Below, one piece after another: positions 47,761 to 59,484 of a stretch of 64,000 bases of DNA (position 1 is its first letter; each line of letters begins with the position of its first letter). This stretch comes from Hymenopellis radicata. Its lineage: Eukaryota; Basidiomycota; Agaricomycetes; Agaricales; Physalacriaceae. Both the position numbers and the translations under genes were made by a program. The notes under the pieces were generated by a model. It saw only the letters and a list, made by a program, of their open reading frames with translations, was not told where the DNA came from and made no database searches. Location: the NCBI GenBank assembly GCA_015501595.1, contig JADNRX010000014.1:124001-188000 (forward strand), in the 5' to 3' direction.

Positions 47761-48821
47761 ATGTCTGCTTCAAACCGCGAAGAACTCGTCCGCAACGCCG
47801 TCGCATTTCTCTCTGACCCTCAGGTACTTTATTCACGACCAAAACGTCGTCTTCTCAAAACTGTCTAGTCGCAAGGGTCAACATTTGCCCAACGTATCCA
47901 GTTCTTGGAATCGAAAGGCCTTACCCCACCGGAAATAGACATGGCACTTCGCCAGACGTCCAACCAGACCGCTGGACCGTCGTATGCAACACCTTATCCT
48001 ACCCAACAGTTTCTTCCTCCTCCGACTGCTAGATGGGACTGGCGCGACTACTTTGTGAGCTGGCTGGCGTTGACAAGTTGATCATGAGCTCAAGGTATAC
48101 AGATCACCGCGGTTGTCTCTGGGACTTTGGCTTATGGTGCTGTTGGACTCTTTAAAGTATGTAAATCTCTCAATGGAACGCGAGTCGTAACCTGATCATG
48201 ATACTAGAAACATTTATTACCACATTTGCAACCACCTACTTCCACGGCTTATGAGCAGGATCGTGATGCTTTGACAGCTCAGTTCGACGCTGCTGAAGCC
48301 CTTCTAAAGGAAATACAGGGAGAAACTGCTCTCGTCAGGGCAGCCGTTGAAGAACAGAAGGAAAAGGTCAACAAGACTACTCAGGATATTGAGGCTGTTG
48401 TCACAGAAATGCGCGGTAGCGAGATCAAGACTCGCGACGAAATGCGGGAGATTCGTGACGAAGTGAACACCATTCGCGAAATGTTACCCAAGGTATGTAC
48501 TCGTTCAACGGCCGTTATGATCGTTGTCGACTGAGGATACAGATGATGGACAAGTCGAAAGATTCGCAGAAGCAATCATTGGCAGAGTTGCAGCAGGAAC
48601 TCAAGTCACTGAAGGCCCTTTTGTTGAGTAGAGGACCTGCACTTGCCAGCTCACCATCGTCGTCACCAATTCCTGCCCCAGGTCGTCCATCAATACCAGC
48701 ATGGCAATTAGGTGACACAAGTAATTCTACAAGTACAACGAGTCCTACTCCGCCCCCGTCCGTTACATATGGAGCGCCTCCAGTTAGCAATGGGAAGGGT
48801 AAAGAAGTAGATCGTTCCTAA
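47761..48821 (+). CDS. PEX14: Peroxisomal import docking protein Pex14
   Basis: Docks the Pex5/Pex7 receptors at the peroxisomal membrane. Start MSASNREELVRNAVAFLSDP begins the conserved N-terminal Pex14 domain, continued after an intron by STFAQRIQFLESKGLTPPEI then DMALRQT (the helical WxxxF-binding domain). Then come Pro-rich QQFLPPPTARWDWRDYF, one hydrophobic segment (ITAVVSGTLAYGAVGLFKKH) and a long coiled coil (ALLKEIQGETALVRAAVEEQ, DEMREIRDEVNTIREMLPK). The Ser/Pro-rich C-terminus is typical of fungal Pex14. Four introns, all canonical. A start upstream of 47761 has no ATG in frame. Confidence 0.93.
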
Positions 48822-48928
48822 TACCAACTTGTATAGTAGTAGACTAGTTACACGACATTAAAGCCGGCTTGGGCGCGTAATTGTGATGCACGTGAGTGAC
48901 AGCACTCGCTTCTTGACTTAGCACGTCT

Positions 48929-51749
48929 ATGTTCTCGCAGTTTCGACACGCTGTAGAAACATTCGCTCCGCAACCGCGACGAAGCATTGACGACTCTTCG
49001 CCCGGAGAACAACAGGACCCTAATGCCCGACGCACTCAGTCAATGGACTCAAATCGTCCAGCGTCTCCTCTAACATCTGCGCAGTTGGCCGAGTCTGCCC
49101 TCTCTACACTGCGCAAATCCTTCGTTCCGGCCCGCCCAGAAAGTCCAGCGCCTTCTCCTCGACGCGCACGAGAAGGTCACCTCAGTATTGAAGACCGTCT
49201 CCGAGCATCCTTTACGATCGGCGAGGCTTCCACGGGCACAACCCCAGATGCCTCTGCAAGAGTCTCGCCGGCGCCGCTCCCCATGACGGACCATCCACTA
49301 TCTCCCGCCTCTACACCGCTGCCACAATCACCGTCCCCGGATACACCAGGAGACGCGGTCCAACCATTCACTTCCCTGCCCCCGATCGCCGAGTCGGAGC
49401 CCGTATCCCAGGACGAACCAACGGCTGAAACGCAGCCTTCTACCCTTGTAGAGGAACCTGCTGTACAACAAGCGGAAGAAGAAGCGAGCACTACACCATC
49501 AGAGTTTGACAGTGAAAATGCAACCCCAGAACTGCGTCAACAACTACCGCAGGAACCGGATACCCCATCGAGCGCAAACGTGGACGTCGAGTCGTTGCAG
49601 GAGAGATTAAAGCTGGTAGAACAGAGGTTCTCCGGTGTGTACATTGCTTCTCTAGATTCCTGCACCAGCTTACTTCTTGTTTAGATGTGTCGAAATCCTT
49701 CAAAAGGTTACAGGCCGAGAAACTTGCGGCTGATGCCGTTCTCAAGGAATTGACACCTTTAGAGGGTTTCAGCGAAACCAGTGCTTTGCGCGACTACTTC
49801 CAGACTATGAAGGCAAAAGCAGAGGTGTTCTTCCTCCCATTGCTTCGTATGGCCTTGTGCTGAACTATTATGTAGATGTCCCAAGAGGAACTCGTTCGTC
49901 TCACGAGAAAAATTGCCGGTGAGAATAGGTTTACACGCTACGCATCGGCACTCATATGGCATGTCCCCAGTTCAAAACGACCGTTTGGAAGAAATCAGGG
50001 ATATGCATCGTCTAGAGGCAAAGTCACAATCTGACCAAATTGAAGCGCTCAAATCACAACTGAGTGAATCGGAGGCTTTACTCAAGGCTTCTCAGGGCTC
50101 TGCCACCCAAAATGAGGAAGACGCAGAGAAGCATAAGGAAGAGTTGGAAAAATTGCAGGCCGAAGTCAAAAAGAGCCAGACAACGGCAAAGGAGGAAGAG
50201 GAGAAACGCGTCAAGGCCATCAGTTTGCTCAAGACAGTGCGACAGAAACTGGTCAAGGCCGAGAAGGAGAGAGAAGACACGTTCAAGGAGACGACCCTTT
50301 TACGAGAGAAAGAAAAAACGGAAAGAGAGAAGGATACGCTTGAAAAGAATCGATTACGCAGAGAGATCGATGTTGCGAACATGGAACGAGAGAAGGCGGT
50401 CGCAGGCTTACGGGCCCAATTTGACAAGGAGGTGGCTAACATCAAGGAACGACACGAAAAGGATCTTGTCGCTCAGCGCGGTCAATTCGAACTCGAAGCT
50501 GTCACGACCAAGGTAAAGAGGTCAGAGCATCTCTACTTAATCACTGGCTAAATGTATCTAGGGCTCTTATACTCGCGATCTTGCCGCTAAGACGACACTG
50601 ATTTCGCAGCTCCAGGCTTCCCTCTCTTCTGTAACCCAGGACAAGAACTCGTTCTTCGATGAACTTCAACTTCGGCAAGCCGAGGTAGAGTCGTCACAGT
50701 CTCTCATGGAATCACTTCAAAGCCAGAATGCCGAACTTCAGTACCAGCTCAGGGAACTGGAGGACCGAGCGGCATTACTGCAGGAAGAACTGTCGGAGGC
50801 TCAGAGTGGGCAGATGGAGCACTCGACGGAGCAGGGTATCTCTTCGGAAGAGTTGGCGCGTCTACTGGCAACGACAGAAGCCAAGTATGAGACAAAGCTA
50901 GCAGAGTTACAGCGCAACCTGACAGCCACCGAGAGAGAGCGCAACGACACGGAGGCCGAATGGAGCCGGAAGCTTCGAGAGAAGACGAAAGAGACCGACG
51001 ACCTCAAACGGGCATTGGGTTCTAAGGCAAAGCTTCAGGAGCAGGATCAAGGGGTAACTGAGGGCTTACAGAGGGACATTGAGCAGTTGAAGAAGGATTG
51101 CCTGTTACTGGAGCAACAACGAGAGGAAATGCGTTCGAAGTTGGAGATTGCCATGAATAGCGAGGTATGCGAAATCGTTGCTGTACGGGACATTACTTAT
51201 CTTGGCGTAGGCGAGTATTCGGGGCAGTCTCGCGGAGCTGGATGCCAAAGTTAGAACTCTAGAACACCAAGTAGAGGAAGGCAAAACTCGGGAGACTCAG
51301 CTCCGCATGAACAATAAGGTATGAGCGGGACATTCATTCTTTAGCCGATATTAATAACTTGTTAGACTCTACGCGAAGAGTTGAGAAAGGTTCAGTCATC
51401 CGCTGCCTTACTTGAGAAGCAACGCAATCCCGGCGTCGGTTATTGGACCGCTCGTGCCAATGGTAGTCAGACGGATGTTCGTCCATCAGACTCGTCTGAA
51501 TCGCTGTCTCGGACCGATTCTCCTGCTCCCGACTCTGTCGCTCCCAAGAACGACGAAGACATCAACATGGAGTACCTGCGGAATGTCATCTTGCAATTCC
51601 TGGAGCACAAGGAAATGAGGGTATGTATGATTGTCCTGACGTGTACGTTTACTCATCGCCGATGCAATTAGCCCAACCTTGTCAAAGTGTTGTCCATCAT
51701 TATGAGGTTCACGCCTCAAGAGACCCGTCGGTTAATGGCCAAGGTTTAG
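48929..51749 (+). CDS. IMH1: GRIP-domain golgin, Imh1-like
   Basis: Coiled-coil tether of the trans-Golgi, recruited by Arl1 through its GRIP domain. Start MFSQFRHAVETFAPQPRRSI, then a Ser/Pro-rich first quarter (FVPARPESPAPSPRRAREG). From about residue 225 nearly everything is coiled coil (SLQERLKLVEQRFS, EKHKEELEKLQAEVKKSQTT, TLEKNRLRREIDVANMEREK, ELQYQLRELEDRAALLQEEL). It ends in the GRIP domain: INMEYLRNVILQFLEHKEMR, PNLVKVLSIIMRFTPQETRR. The invariant GRIP Tyr (EYLRNV) is present. About seven short introns; all junctions kept frame. The stop is at 51749, soon after the domain. Confidence 0.92.
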
Positions 51750-52015
51750 TTATTCCGAGTGGGACTGTTTATATCGGAAAATTGTACACAGCAATCTGCT
51801 TACATGTTGCTCGATAATCTATATAATAGTGGATAGTTTATACCCATCTTGTTGGTGCAGTTCAATCACAAGGGTTGTTTGTAGTCACTTACGTTCATCC
51901 ACGAACCCTAATTTTGGGTCTCCCTCCTCCCACATCATGAACACGCGTCTTTGAACTACTACCTGCAACGCTCGGTCTCAGTCATACAGTTTCTTGATTT
52001 TTTGCGGAAGCAGTC

Positions 52016-55000
52016 ATGTCGCTTGCTGAATTGACGCGAAACAGTTTTCAAAGTGGCATCTCCGCGTCAAAAGTGCGTGTTGCTGTTCATTATTATAGTC
52101 TAACTCATTGATTGCGATAGTGGCTCGCATTGTGTAAATTGCTCATCGCAAAGGAAAGCGATCTTCCAAGTTCTGAAAACGTTCAGAGTGCACTGAGCAG
52201 TACGTGAAGATACAAATCAACCTTGAGCTAACATCGACCTGCGCATCTAGATTCCGTGCTATCCGTTCTACGCTTCTATCCCGGAGATCCCGACCTACAG
52301 GAGTACCTCAAATGTGCAATCCAAGAAAACGTCCTCTCCCTCGCGACATTCGTGTCGACGCTCCTACAGGCGGCGCGTTCGCCAGACTTGCACAACCCCG
52401 CCACGTTGGACATGCTCTGCCGCATAGCGCTGGATGCGCACTATTCATCTGGCCTCACTGTCCCAGTGGGATCGATTGTTCCATACGGAGAATCCGCCAT
52501 CGTAACCCTCGGGACCGTCCAAGATGCTCTCGCCCTCCTTCGCACAGCTCATTCGCTTCCCATATCCCACTTTCATCAACTAACAACGTCGGCGTCGGAG
52601 CTCGTTATTCTTCTGCTGTCATGCGTTTCCGATATGTCCCAAGTCTCGACTGCCCAGGCTATGGTGCATTTCGCTGACGCGAATGACCTGCTGCAAAACT
52701 TCCAGCTTTCTCCAAACGTTCGACAAGTGCTCGAGAATTTCATGTTGTCGCTTAGTCTTCTCATCGGAGACGACGCGAAGGCTGCTCGGGAGGCTCAAAT
52801 GATGCATTCTCTCCAGGTTGCCCTTGGCAAAGGCGACGTTCTTGGTCCTAATTCTAGCACAGACACCGTAACGTTTGGACTGGTCTTGCATCATGTCGTG
52901 AGTCCTGCGAGTTCTGTCACAATGGCTATGTTCAAGTCATTTTCCAGATTTTGCAAAGAGCTCGCCACTTTGGATCTGGGTCTAGCGCCGAGATGGTCTC
53001 TCTATTTGCATCCTGCTTTCAATGGTCATCTTGGACGCCGTCCGTGTTTTATACACAACTTTTCATCACTGCCCTGCTAGCATTGGCTCAGAATCAGCCT
53101 ACTTCGGCCCTTCTGTGGCGAGACTTTATACTTGGGCGAGTGAGAGAACTTCCCACCGTCTATATCTGGAAGGGCTCATTGAAACGATAGCTGCCTGCAT
53201 TGTTAGTATCGTTTGAACAAGCAATCAAGGATGACTCACAAGTTGACGCTGACTGGGTAAGTGCATCGTCCAGGTCAATTCTCAAGAGTTAACGATATAT
53301 GAAGCGAGCTGCTCTTCAAGCTGCACTTACAGCCGTGCTTCAGCGTGACATTGTGCGCCAATGTGATCATGTTCTTTCTTCAGCTGAGTCGGACTCTCCA
53401 AAGTATGTCTCTGTTCTTGAGCTTTATGAATTGTGGTTCATATACGGCTGCAGATCGCTGCTATTCCCGGAATTGCTGGGTCGTCTCGTTGCCGCAGGAC
53501 TTTTAGACGAGTCGGCCGCTGAAAACTTGGGCGTGCCTTCCATTCGCGAATGGAAGTCGAGCGAACTGCTCGCGGAAGCAGTGGGTCTGGATGTTGAACT
53601 CGAGGTAAACTTCTAGATTGACTACGCGACCGCGATAACATACCTTTTCAGGCTTATATAGATGCCAAGCTGACTCCGGAAGTGCCTCCGTATGACGATT
53701 TATGTGTCCTAATCGATCGAATATGCAAGGATCCCGTTAGTCACTCAGCATTTGCGACAGTGATTCAACAGGTGCGTCCTGTATCTGCATGATCATTGAA
53801 ATCGAGCTAAATCCTGTCAGCGCTTCTTCTCTCTTGCGGCTGCTTTTGATGTCGAAGCACTCAGTCGCATTTGCAAAGTGCTGTACATGCACGGTAGAGC
53901 GCTGGATGTTTTGTCTCTACATGTGAAGATGGATGTTCTCCTCTCGCAGACCCTCTCTTTGATAGACCGCTACGATTGTGAAACCATCGGTAGGATGACC
54001 GGCCTATGATAATGTCACTACGACGAGCTCACTCTATGTTCTTGCAGGCGATCCGCAGACTGCGGTCAGCCATCTTGGTGATATCGTTCTATTCAGCCAA
54101 CATGCACTTGCACACTTCAATGTCAGTCGACATGGTATTGCTCTGGCTGGTAACTCATGTCCGACTAGATGGATACGAAGATATTCAGCGACGGCCACAA
54201 ATCGGTGTCGCCCAAGTTCCTCCAGTCTACATCAGATATATTCTCTCCGGATTCTTTGACAGGCCAAGATGAACTCTCGTTCAACGCCTGGTTCAAGACA
54301 TTGTTCGATAGTAGTAGCGAAGGGATCGAGGATACCATTCTCCGGTCAGTACGACAACACAAGCATTTCCTAACGTTTACAGTGCATACAGGACAAGTCG
54401 GCCGAAGACTCTTCTGAAAATGGCAGCTTCGCTTTTCGCAGCAGCAATCAAAGCCCGAACGGAGGGAAAGATCGATGCCGATGTTTTGAACAATGGGATA
54501 TCGTTCTTTACGGGTCCCCTGCTTAGCTGGACTCTCATCGGTGTCGTGAAATCGCTACTCAAAGAAATTCATCGTAAAAGGTTCGTTCTCCGCCCGCTCG
54601 CCTGGTCCATCTTTCTGATGTTCCCAAAAGCTGCAAGACCCCAATTCACTTGGAGGTGTTACAGACACTCCTCCTTTCAGCGGCTTGTCCGAAGCCGGTG
54701 CTCGTTGTCTGTGGCTCTCAAATATTGACGGTGCTTACATCGAAGGCCGCCAAAAAGCTACCTCCCGCTAGCTTCAACATCACGAACATAAGAAACGTAG
54801 TCTCACAAGCTCTCGGCGCTATAGAGACGGGTACGTGACCTTACCGCGTGCAACGGAAAAGAACTGACAAGGAGCCTACAGGCCACATTGAACGAAAACT
54901 TTCAGCGGGGGCTCAAAATTCCTGGCAGGACCATCCCCGGCAAGTCATCCATCGTGCCCTCGTCATGGCCAGATCCAACAAGATACCCTCCATCGACGTT

Positions 55001-55573
55001 GACCGTCTAGTCAAGACGTCCACTCCAACAAAGTTACTGCAGATCCTCTGGAACGAGATATCCGCTGCGGCCAGCCTGGGCGAAATGGAGAACAGCCGCC
55101 GAATAGCGACCTTCGTGTTGACCAATCCTCCGAACCCGGCAAGCCCGCCCCTTGTGCCAATTTTCCTCCACATCGTCCTTCCGTCTATTATACTGTCAGT
55201 CGACGCGCTAGAAACTACCCAGCAGACACCCAATGTGGAGCTGCTGGTGATTCTCGTGTCCTCCGTTCTCACCTCCGCACTGCACGGCGAATTGGCCTTG
55301 CGTGGAACCCAATGGGAGAATCGATCCGTCCTCGGGGAACCCATTATCGCGATGGCGAAGAGATTAGCGACCGACCTTCGTAGCATGAAGCAAAGTTACA
55401 CAGCTACAGCAATCGTACAGCGATTGGGCTCAAACCAATCTTTCGTATCAAACTTCCCAGTCTGGGCTCCCATCTCTTGTAGAAGTACTCGGAAGTATCT
55501 TTCGAGTGTTCGAGGACCAGTAACAGCAGAACGTGGCGTCTATTTCTTGCTCGACCGGGGTTATCGCTGTTAG
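52016..55573 (+). CDS. MED5: Mediator complex subunit Med5 (Nut1)
   Basis: Tail-module subunit of Mediator; largely alpha-helical. Start MSLAELTRNSFQSGISASKW and LALCKLLIAKESDLPSS. Later segments: VLSVLRFYPGDPDLQEYLKC, LATFVSTLLQAARSPDLHNP, LELYELWFIYGCRSLLFPEL, LLGRLVAAGLLDESAAE, KMAASLFAAAIKARTEGK, SFFTGPLLSWTLIGVVKSLL and HRALVMARSNKIPSIDVDRL. About twelve introns, mostly canonical. The 3' end is unclear. As written the frame ends at 55573 with an unconvincing tail; if one T in the TTT at 55441-55443 is extra, it reads SSYQTSQSGLPSLVEVLGSI and ends at 55523, which looks more like protein. Assignment rests on overall helical pattern and the LALCKLL/FYPGDP start, not on a catalytic motif. 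Confidence 0.72.
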
Positions 55574-55758
55574 CATGCGACTAGTGCATCAAGAAGGTGA
55601 CTCAAGAACTCGTTTGAGACGATGTATGCGTGCCGGGTGGAGATCTTGACGCGCTTAATGACGAACTTTCCGCTGGCAGATCAGATAGCTAGATTGGTAG
55701 TGTATTGCCTACGAAATTTCACTTTGTTCACACCTAAAATTTACGAGTTCAGCGAGGA

Positions 55759-57089
55759 CTAATCGTATATGTGTAGACCTTTGAGAAAGACCTCCTTGAA
55801 CAGAGCCTCCCACGCGTCTTCGATGCTAATCATGGGATTCAGATGAGTGTATCTCTTGATTATTCGCTACATGAGTGATGTTAGAGAGGTGTTAAGGGAT
55901 TGGAGGAAATGAATAGTACCTCGTTCAACGATGCGATCTCCGACCCATCGTTGCTATGTTCTTGGAGTTTCAATACTACTCGCAGTACCTCTTGACTGCA
56001 ACCTTTTCGCGATCCCATTGCTAGAGGCACACTAGCATAAGAGCCTTCAGTGGATGCTGCAAGAAACGAACCTGCATCGTTGGCCCAGTATGCCCCGTAG
56101 GTCGCTGTGACCTGGAGTAAGTAAAGATAGAAATTATAAGTGTCAAAACGTACCGGAACAAAAAAGTGCGTAGCTGGCTGAAGATAGCGGCACGTGTCGA
56201 CAATCCTGGATATATGCGTGCATGTTTGAGATAGAACCTCGGGGCAAGGACCTCGTTCGGAGTTATGAAGCGGCTGAAGGGCGACTATAGCCGTGCTATA
56301 AGCAATCAATGTGGGGACGAAAACAAAGACCAACATGTATCCGGCGATACTGCAACAACAGGCGCTATCAGGAGTTCTTGGGCAGACTGGAAAGACTTGA
56401 GAATAGGGCATTCGTCCAATGAAGAAGGTCTTACATCTTCGAGCCATTGTTTGACAGCCTGGCTCTCTTCGGCTTGTAGGCCACCCGCCACTATTATCTG
56501 TACTGTCAATTGCTGATCCGAACCGGAGATCTCGAGTCCTGACTTGGACGGTCACAGTTGGCCGTCTTCCAGACAGCCGTCGAGCTCGAAGTTCGTGCAA
56601 GCGTAAAAAAGTGGGCGTCTTGCTGGTGATGCCTGAGTAAGACCTCGTTTGCGCATCGTTCTCGACAATGTGGGCAGGCGTGCGTGCGTCCTAACGGATC
56701 GTGTAAGGCTGAAGGACGTAAGTTGCAGTAAAGGATGGAAGATGAGGTTAACTCACCAAGATGATCAATGAGACCGACATGCTCTAGGCCGTCTGTCTGG
56801 CAGACGCCACACTGTCGCAAAGTGGGCTGCAGCGGACCGACGTGGTCGTCCTTGAGATGGTTCATCAACGCGTCTGCATTGACGTAAGTTTGGTCGCAGA
56901 GCTGTCCATCTGGGCGCCGCCAGACACAAGAGAAGGATGCGGTAGATGGGGCTAGTTTTCCGCCACGATCGAGGCGCTTGGGCGGGCAAAACCATCCTTC
57001 CAACCTATCTTAAATTCGATGACTTTGGCCAAGGGTGGCATGTTCATGATGGTGGTGCCCGAACGCGTTCGTATATATAGCTCAGACAT
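55759..57089 (-). CDS. C2H2 zinc-finger protein, possible regulator
   Basis: About seven exons. The N-terminal part has finger-like pieces: CVWRRPDGQLCDQTYVNADA then LMNHLKDDH; CGVCQTDGLEHVGLIDHL; and CPHCRERCANEVLLRHHQQD then AHF, the last a clear C2H2 unit. The remainder is helical (ESQAVKQWLEDVRPSS, LPL-like CTAIVALQPLHNSERG, SRIVDTCRYLQPATHFFVPV, RVVLKLQEHSNDGSEIASLN, IKRYTHLNPMISIEDAWEAL) with no named domain, somewhat like the C-terminal regions of fungal regulators. Start uncertain: 57089 (MSELYIRTRSGTT), 57110 or 57047. The joins between the finger part and the helical part depend on a 44-nt intron (donor GTCAGG), so two separate genes cannot be excluded. Confidence 0.55.
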
Positions 57090-57491
57090 GTGTGATGTCA
57101 TGAGGAACATGTGATGGCGTCGTGCTCTTCTCCAGTCGACGCGCGCCGCGACGACGAGCTCCGGAGCAGCCCAACCTGCCGCTGTGCGCCACGGATCCAA
57201 GACGCCACGCCCAGTAAGACTTGTCCTCTGCCCATGCGCTAACGATCTTTCATAATTCGGGGTTGAAGTACGTTCTCCTTCTGTATACCAGCGTCAACGA
57301 GATTTTGGCCCTGGTTTTCAGACTTCGGAAACGGGATATACTTTATTCGACTTCTAACAAATAGCCATTCCGAGAAGGTGAGAAGTCGGCTTCAGATGGG
57401 ATCATATATAAGGAACCATGTCGCACTGTCCCAGGTATACATGTACTGTCTACGTGAAATAGAATTAAATAAGCACGACTGAACGTTGACT
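57090..57491. other. Spacer upstream of the zinc-finger gene
   Basis: About 400 bp between the C2H2 gene start and the 3' end of the zinc transporter, both on the minus strand. Coding-like codons extend a little above 57090, so the first exon of the C2H2 gene may be longer. No other feature seen. Confidence 0.45.
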
Positions 57492-59320
57492 TCAGACGTC
57501 AGTGGGTGGGGGAGCTGAAATGAAATGAGCCAGTGAACGGATTGTGGGGTGGAACACGTACGGCAACACGCGTGCTCCCTTGGGTTGCATTCATGATCCT
57601 GGGGACACACGATGAGACAGACTGATTCCTCGGAAAGCTGAAAATGGTTGAAAAGGGGAGGATATTTCTCAGAGATGATGCATACCTCTAATGGTTGTAG
57701 TGATTTGAGATACTCGGGTTGGATGGTGCTGGAATGGATGCCATGATGATGGAGGGTTTTTCGTATTTTGGCAGCGACCGGCATGAAGTCGTGGTCTCGA
57801 GATGTCATCACATGGACTGACGCGATGATCTTGGTCTCTGACAACTGCCAGACATGCAACTCATGCAGAGATAGAACGCCATCGACATCTAATATTGATT
57901 CGCGGACTTCGTCCAGTGAAACTGTTGAAGGTACGCCTTGAAGGAGAATGAATGATGCGCTTCGGACTGGGATACATGTCAGAGGCTGAGGGTAAAGGGA
58001 GAGTTTGGCAACATACCTAAGGGTAGAGCAGAAGAGAATATAATGACTGTGATGACCAGACTGATGGTCGGGTCGAAGTAATATTTGAAGCTCCAGTTGG
58101 AGAGCCAGATAACAAGGCCAGTGGCAATAACACCAACGTTGCCCAAAGCATCGCCGATAACATGCAAGACCAAGGCGCGCATGTTCATCGAGCCATGAGA
58201 ACCATGAGCATGTCCATGTCCGGGTTCATTGTGACCGCGCGGGGCCTCGGTGTCCGCGTGAGTTTCTAACAGTGGCGTGGTCTCACCCGATCCAGGGAGG
58301 AGCGCATCAGTCTCCGTTTCCACAACCTGCTCCGAAGTGGCGCTGATCGTACGACTTCGGTGACCCACGCTGTTATCCACAGAGTGCCGGGAACGAGACA
58401 TGGCGTGTCTCGCGGGTGGAGGTGACGGCGTTCGGGCAGCAATTTCATGCGCAGTTCGGACCAAAGAAGCTCTCGTCGCAGCAGGATGCCCATAAAGAGA
58501 TGAGTAAGAATCTGTCGAGGGAGAACGCGAACGGCTCCGACGCTGGATGGGAATCTTCTGTGTGGGTGTGACATCACCCTGCTCCGCTTCTGGGTGCTCG
58601 CGGGCTGCTACTGCAGGAGGAGAGCTTGGTGGGTGGTCATGGGAATGACCGTGTTCTGCAGGACGAGGTAAGGAAGAGCATGACGTCCAGATAACATCAT
58701 CGATAGCCTACCATGGAACAAGAAGAGGCCGACAATGTTCGAGGCAAGACCAAGCGAGCCAACGACGACAATGAGCTTGGGATTCGATATATCTAAGCAC
58801 TTATGAGCTCTTTACAGCCGAAACACGCAAATCACATGTGCTGACCTGGGGTGCTAAAGAAGCGTTCCAACGCCTCGAGCGATATAGAGAAGCATAACGC
58901 GAGAAGAAAGACTCCGTTAATGAGGGCGGCGAGGATCTCCGCCCGGTGCCATCCATACGAATAGCGAGAATCAATGTCGGTTTGGGCGGTGAGCTAGGCA
59001 GCATTTAGCTGATGAAAGATATGCATCAAGGTCAGACGGAGCACCTTGATGGCGTAAAGTGCGACGAATAGGCTCATTACATCACTGTAGAACGAGCTGT
59101 TAGGCAATCCTAGTGCTCTTTGTGCAGACAGAAACGGACTTGAGCATGTGGAAACTATCCGCTACGAGGGCCAAGGACCCGACTGCATAGCCTGTCGAAA
59201 AGGTAAGTAATCGGGCCTAGTCAAGTAACGAAATAACTGACCAACTATAAGCTCTACAAAGAAGAAAACAAGGTCGATTACAAGAAGAAGAGTGATTCTC
59301 GCAGAACGCGAGACAGTCAT
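57492..59320 (-). CDS. ZRC1: Vacuolar zinc transporter of the CDF family (Zrc1/Cot1)
   Basis: Cation diffusion facilitator moving Zn into vacuoles by proton exchange. Start MTVSRSARITLLLVIDLVFF, with DSFHMLNDVMSLFVALYAIK (metal site HxxxD in TM2), YGWHRAEILAALINGVFLLA, LIVVVGSLGLASNIVGLFLF and the His-rich cytosolic loop: HEHGHSHDHPP at its start and EPGHGHAHGSHGSMNM at its end, separated by a long Arg/Ser-rich insert (SRSRSPSTDSYSSLYG). TM5 has HVIGDALGNVGVIATGLVIW (second HxxxD). The C-terminal domain has LLQGVPSTVSLDEVRESILD, ELHVWQLSETKIIASVHV and a Cys-rich end (CPQDHECNPREHACC). It ends PPPPTDV after a final intron. Six exons or more; no frame defects. Confidence 0.93.
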
Positions 59321-59484
59321 GGTGGTCTCAAAATGAGTGAGTATGCATCCACGGTCCAGACATGTTCAAGCGGAATCGGCTTTGTCGGATCACTCTGCGC
59401 TTTGGCTTTGATTGGCAACAGCTTTGGAAAGTTTACTTGACTCTGTCAACGACGACGTCGAGCTCATAATCCTCACCGCAAAAA

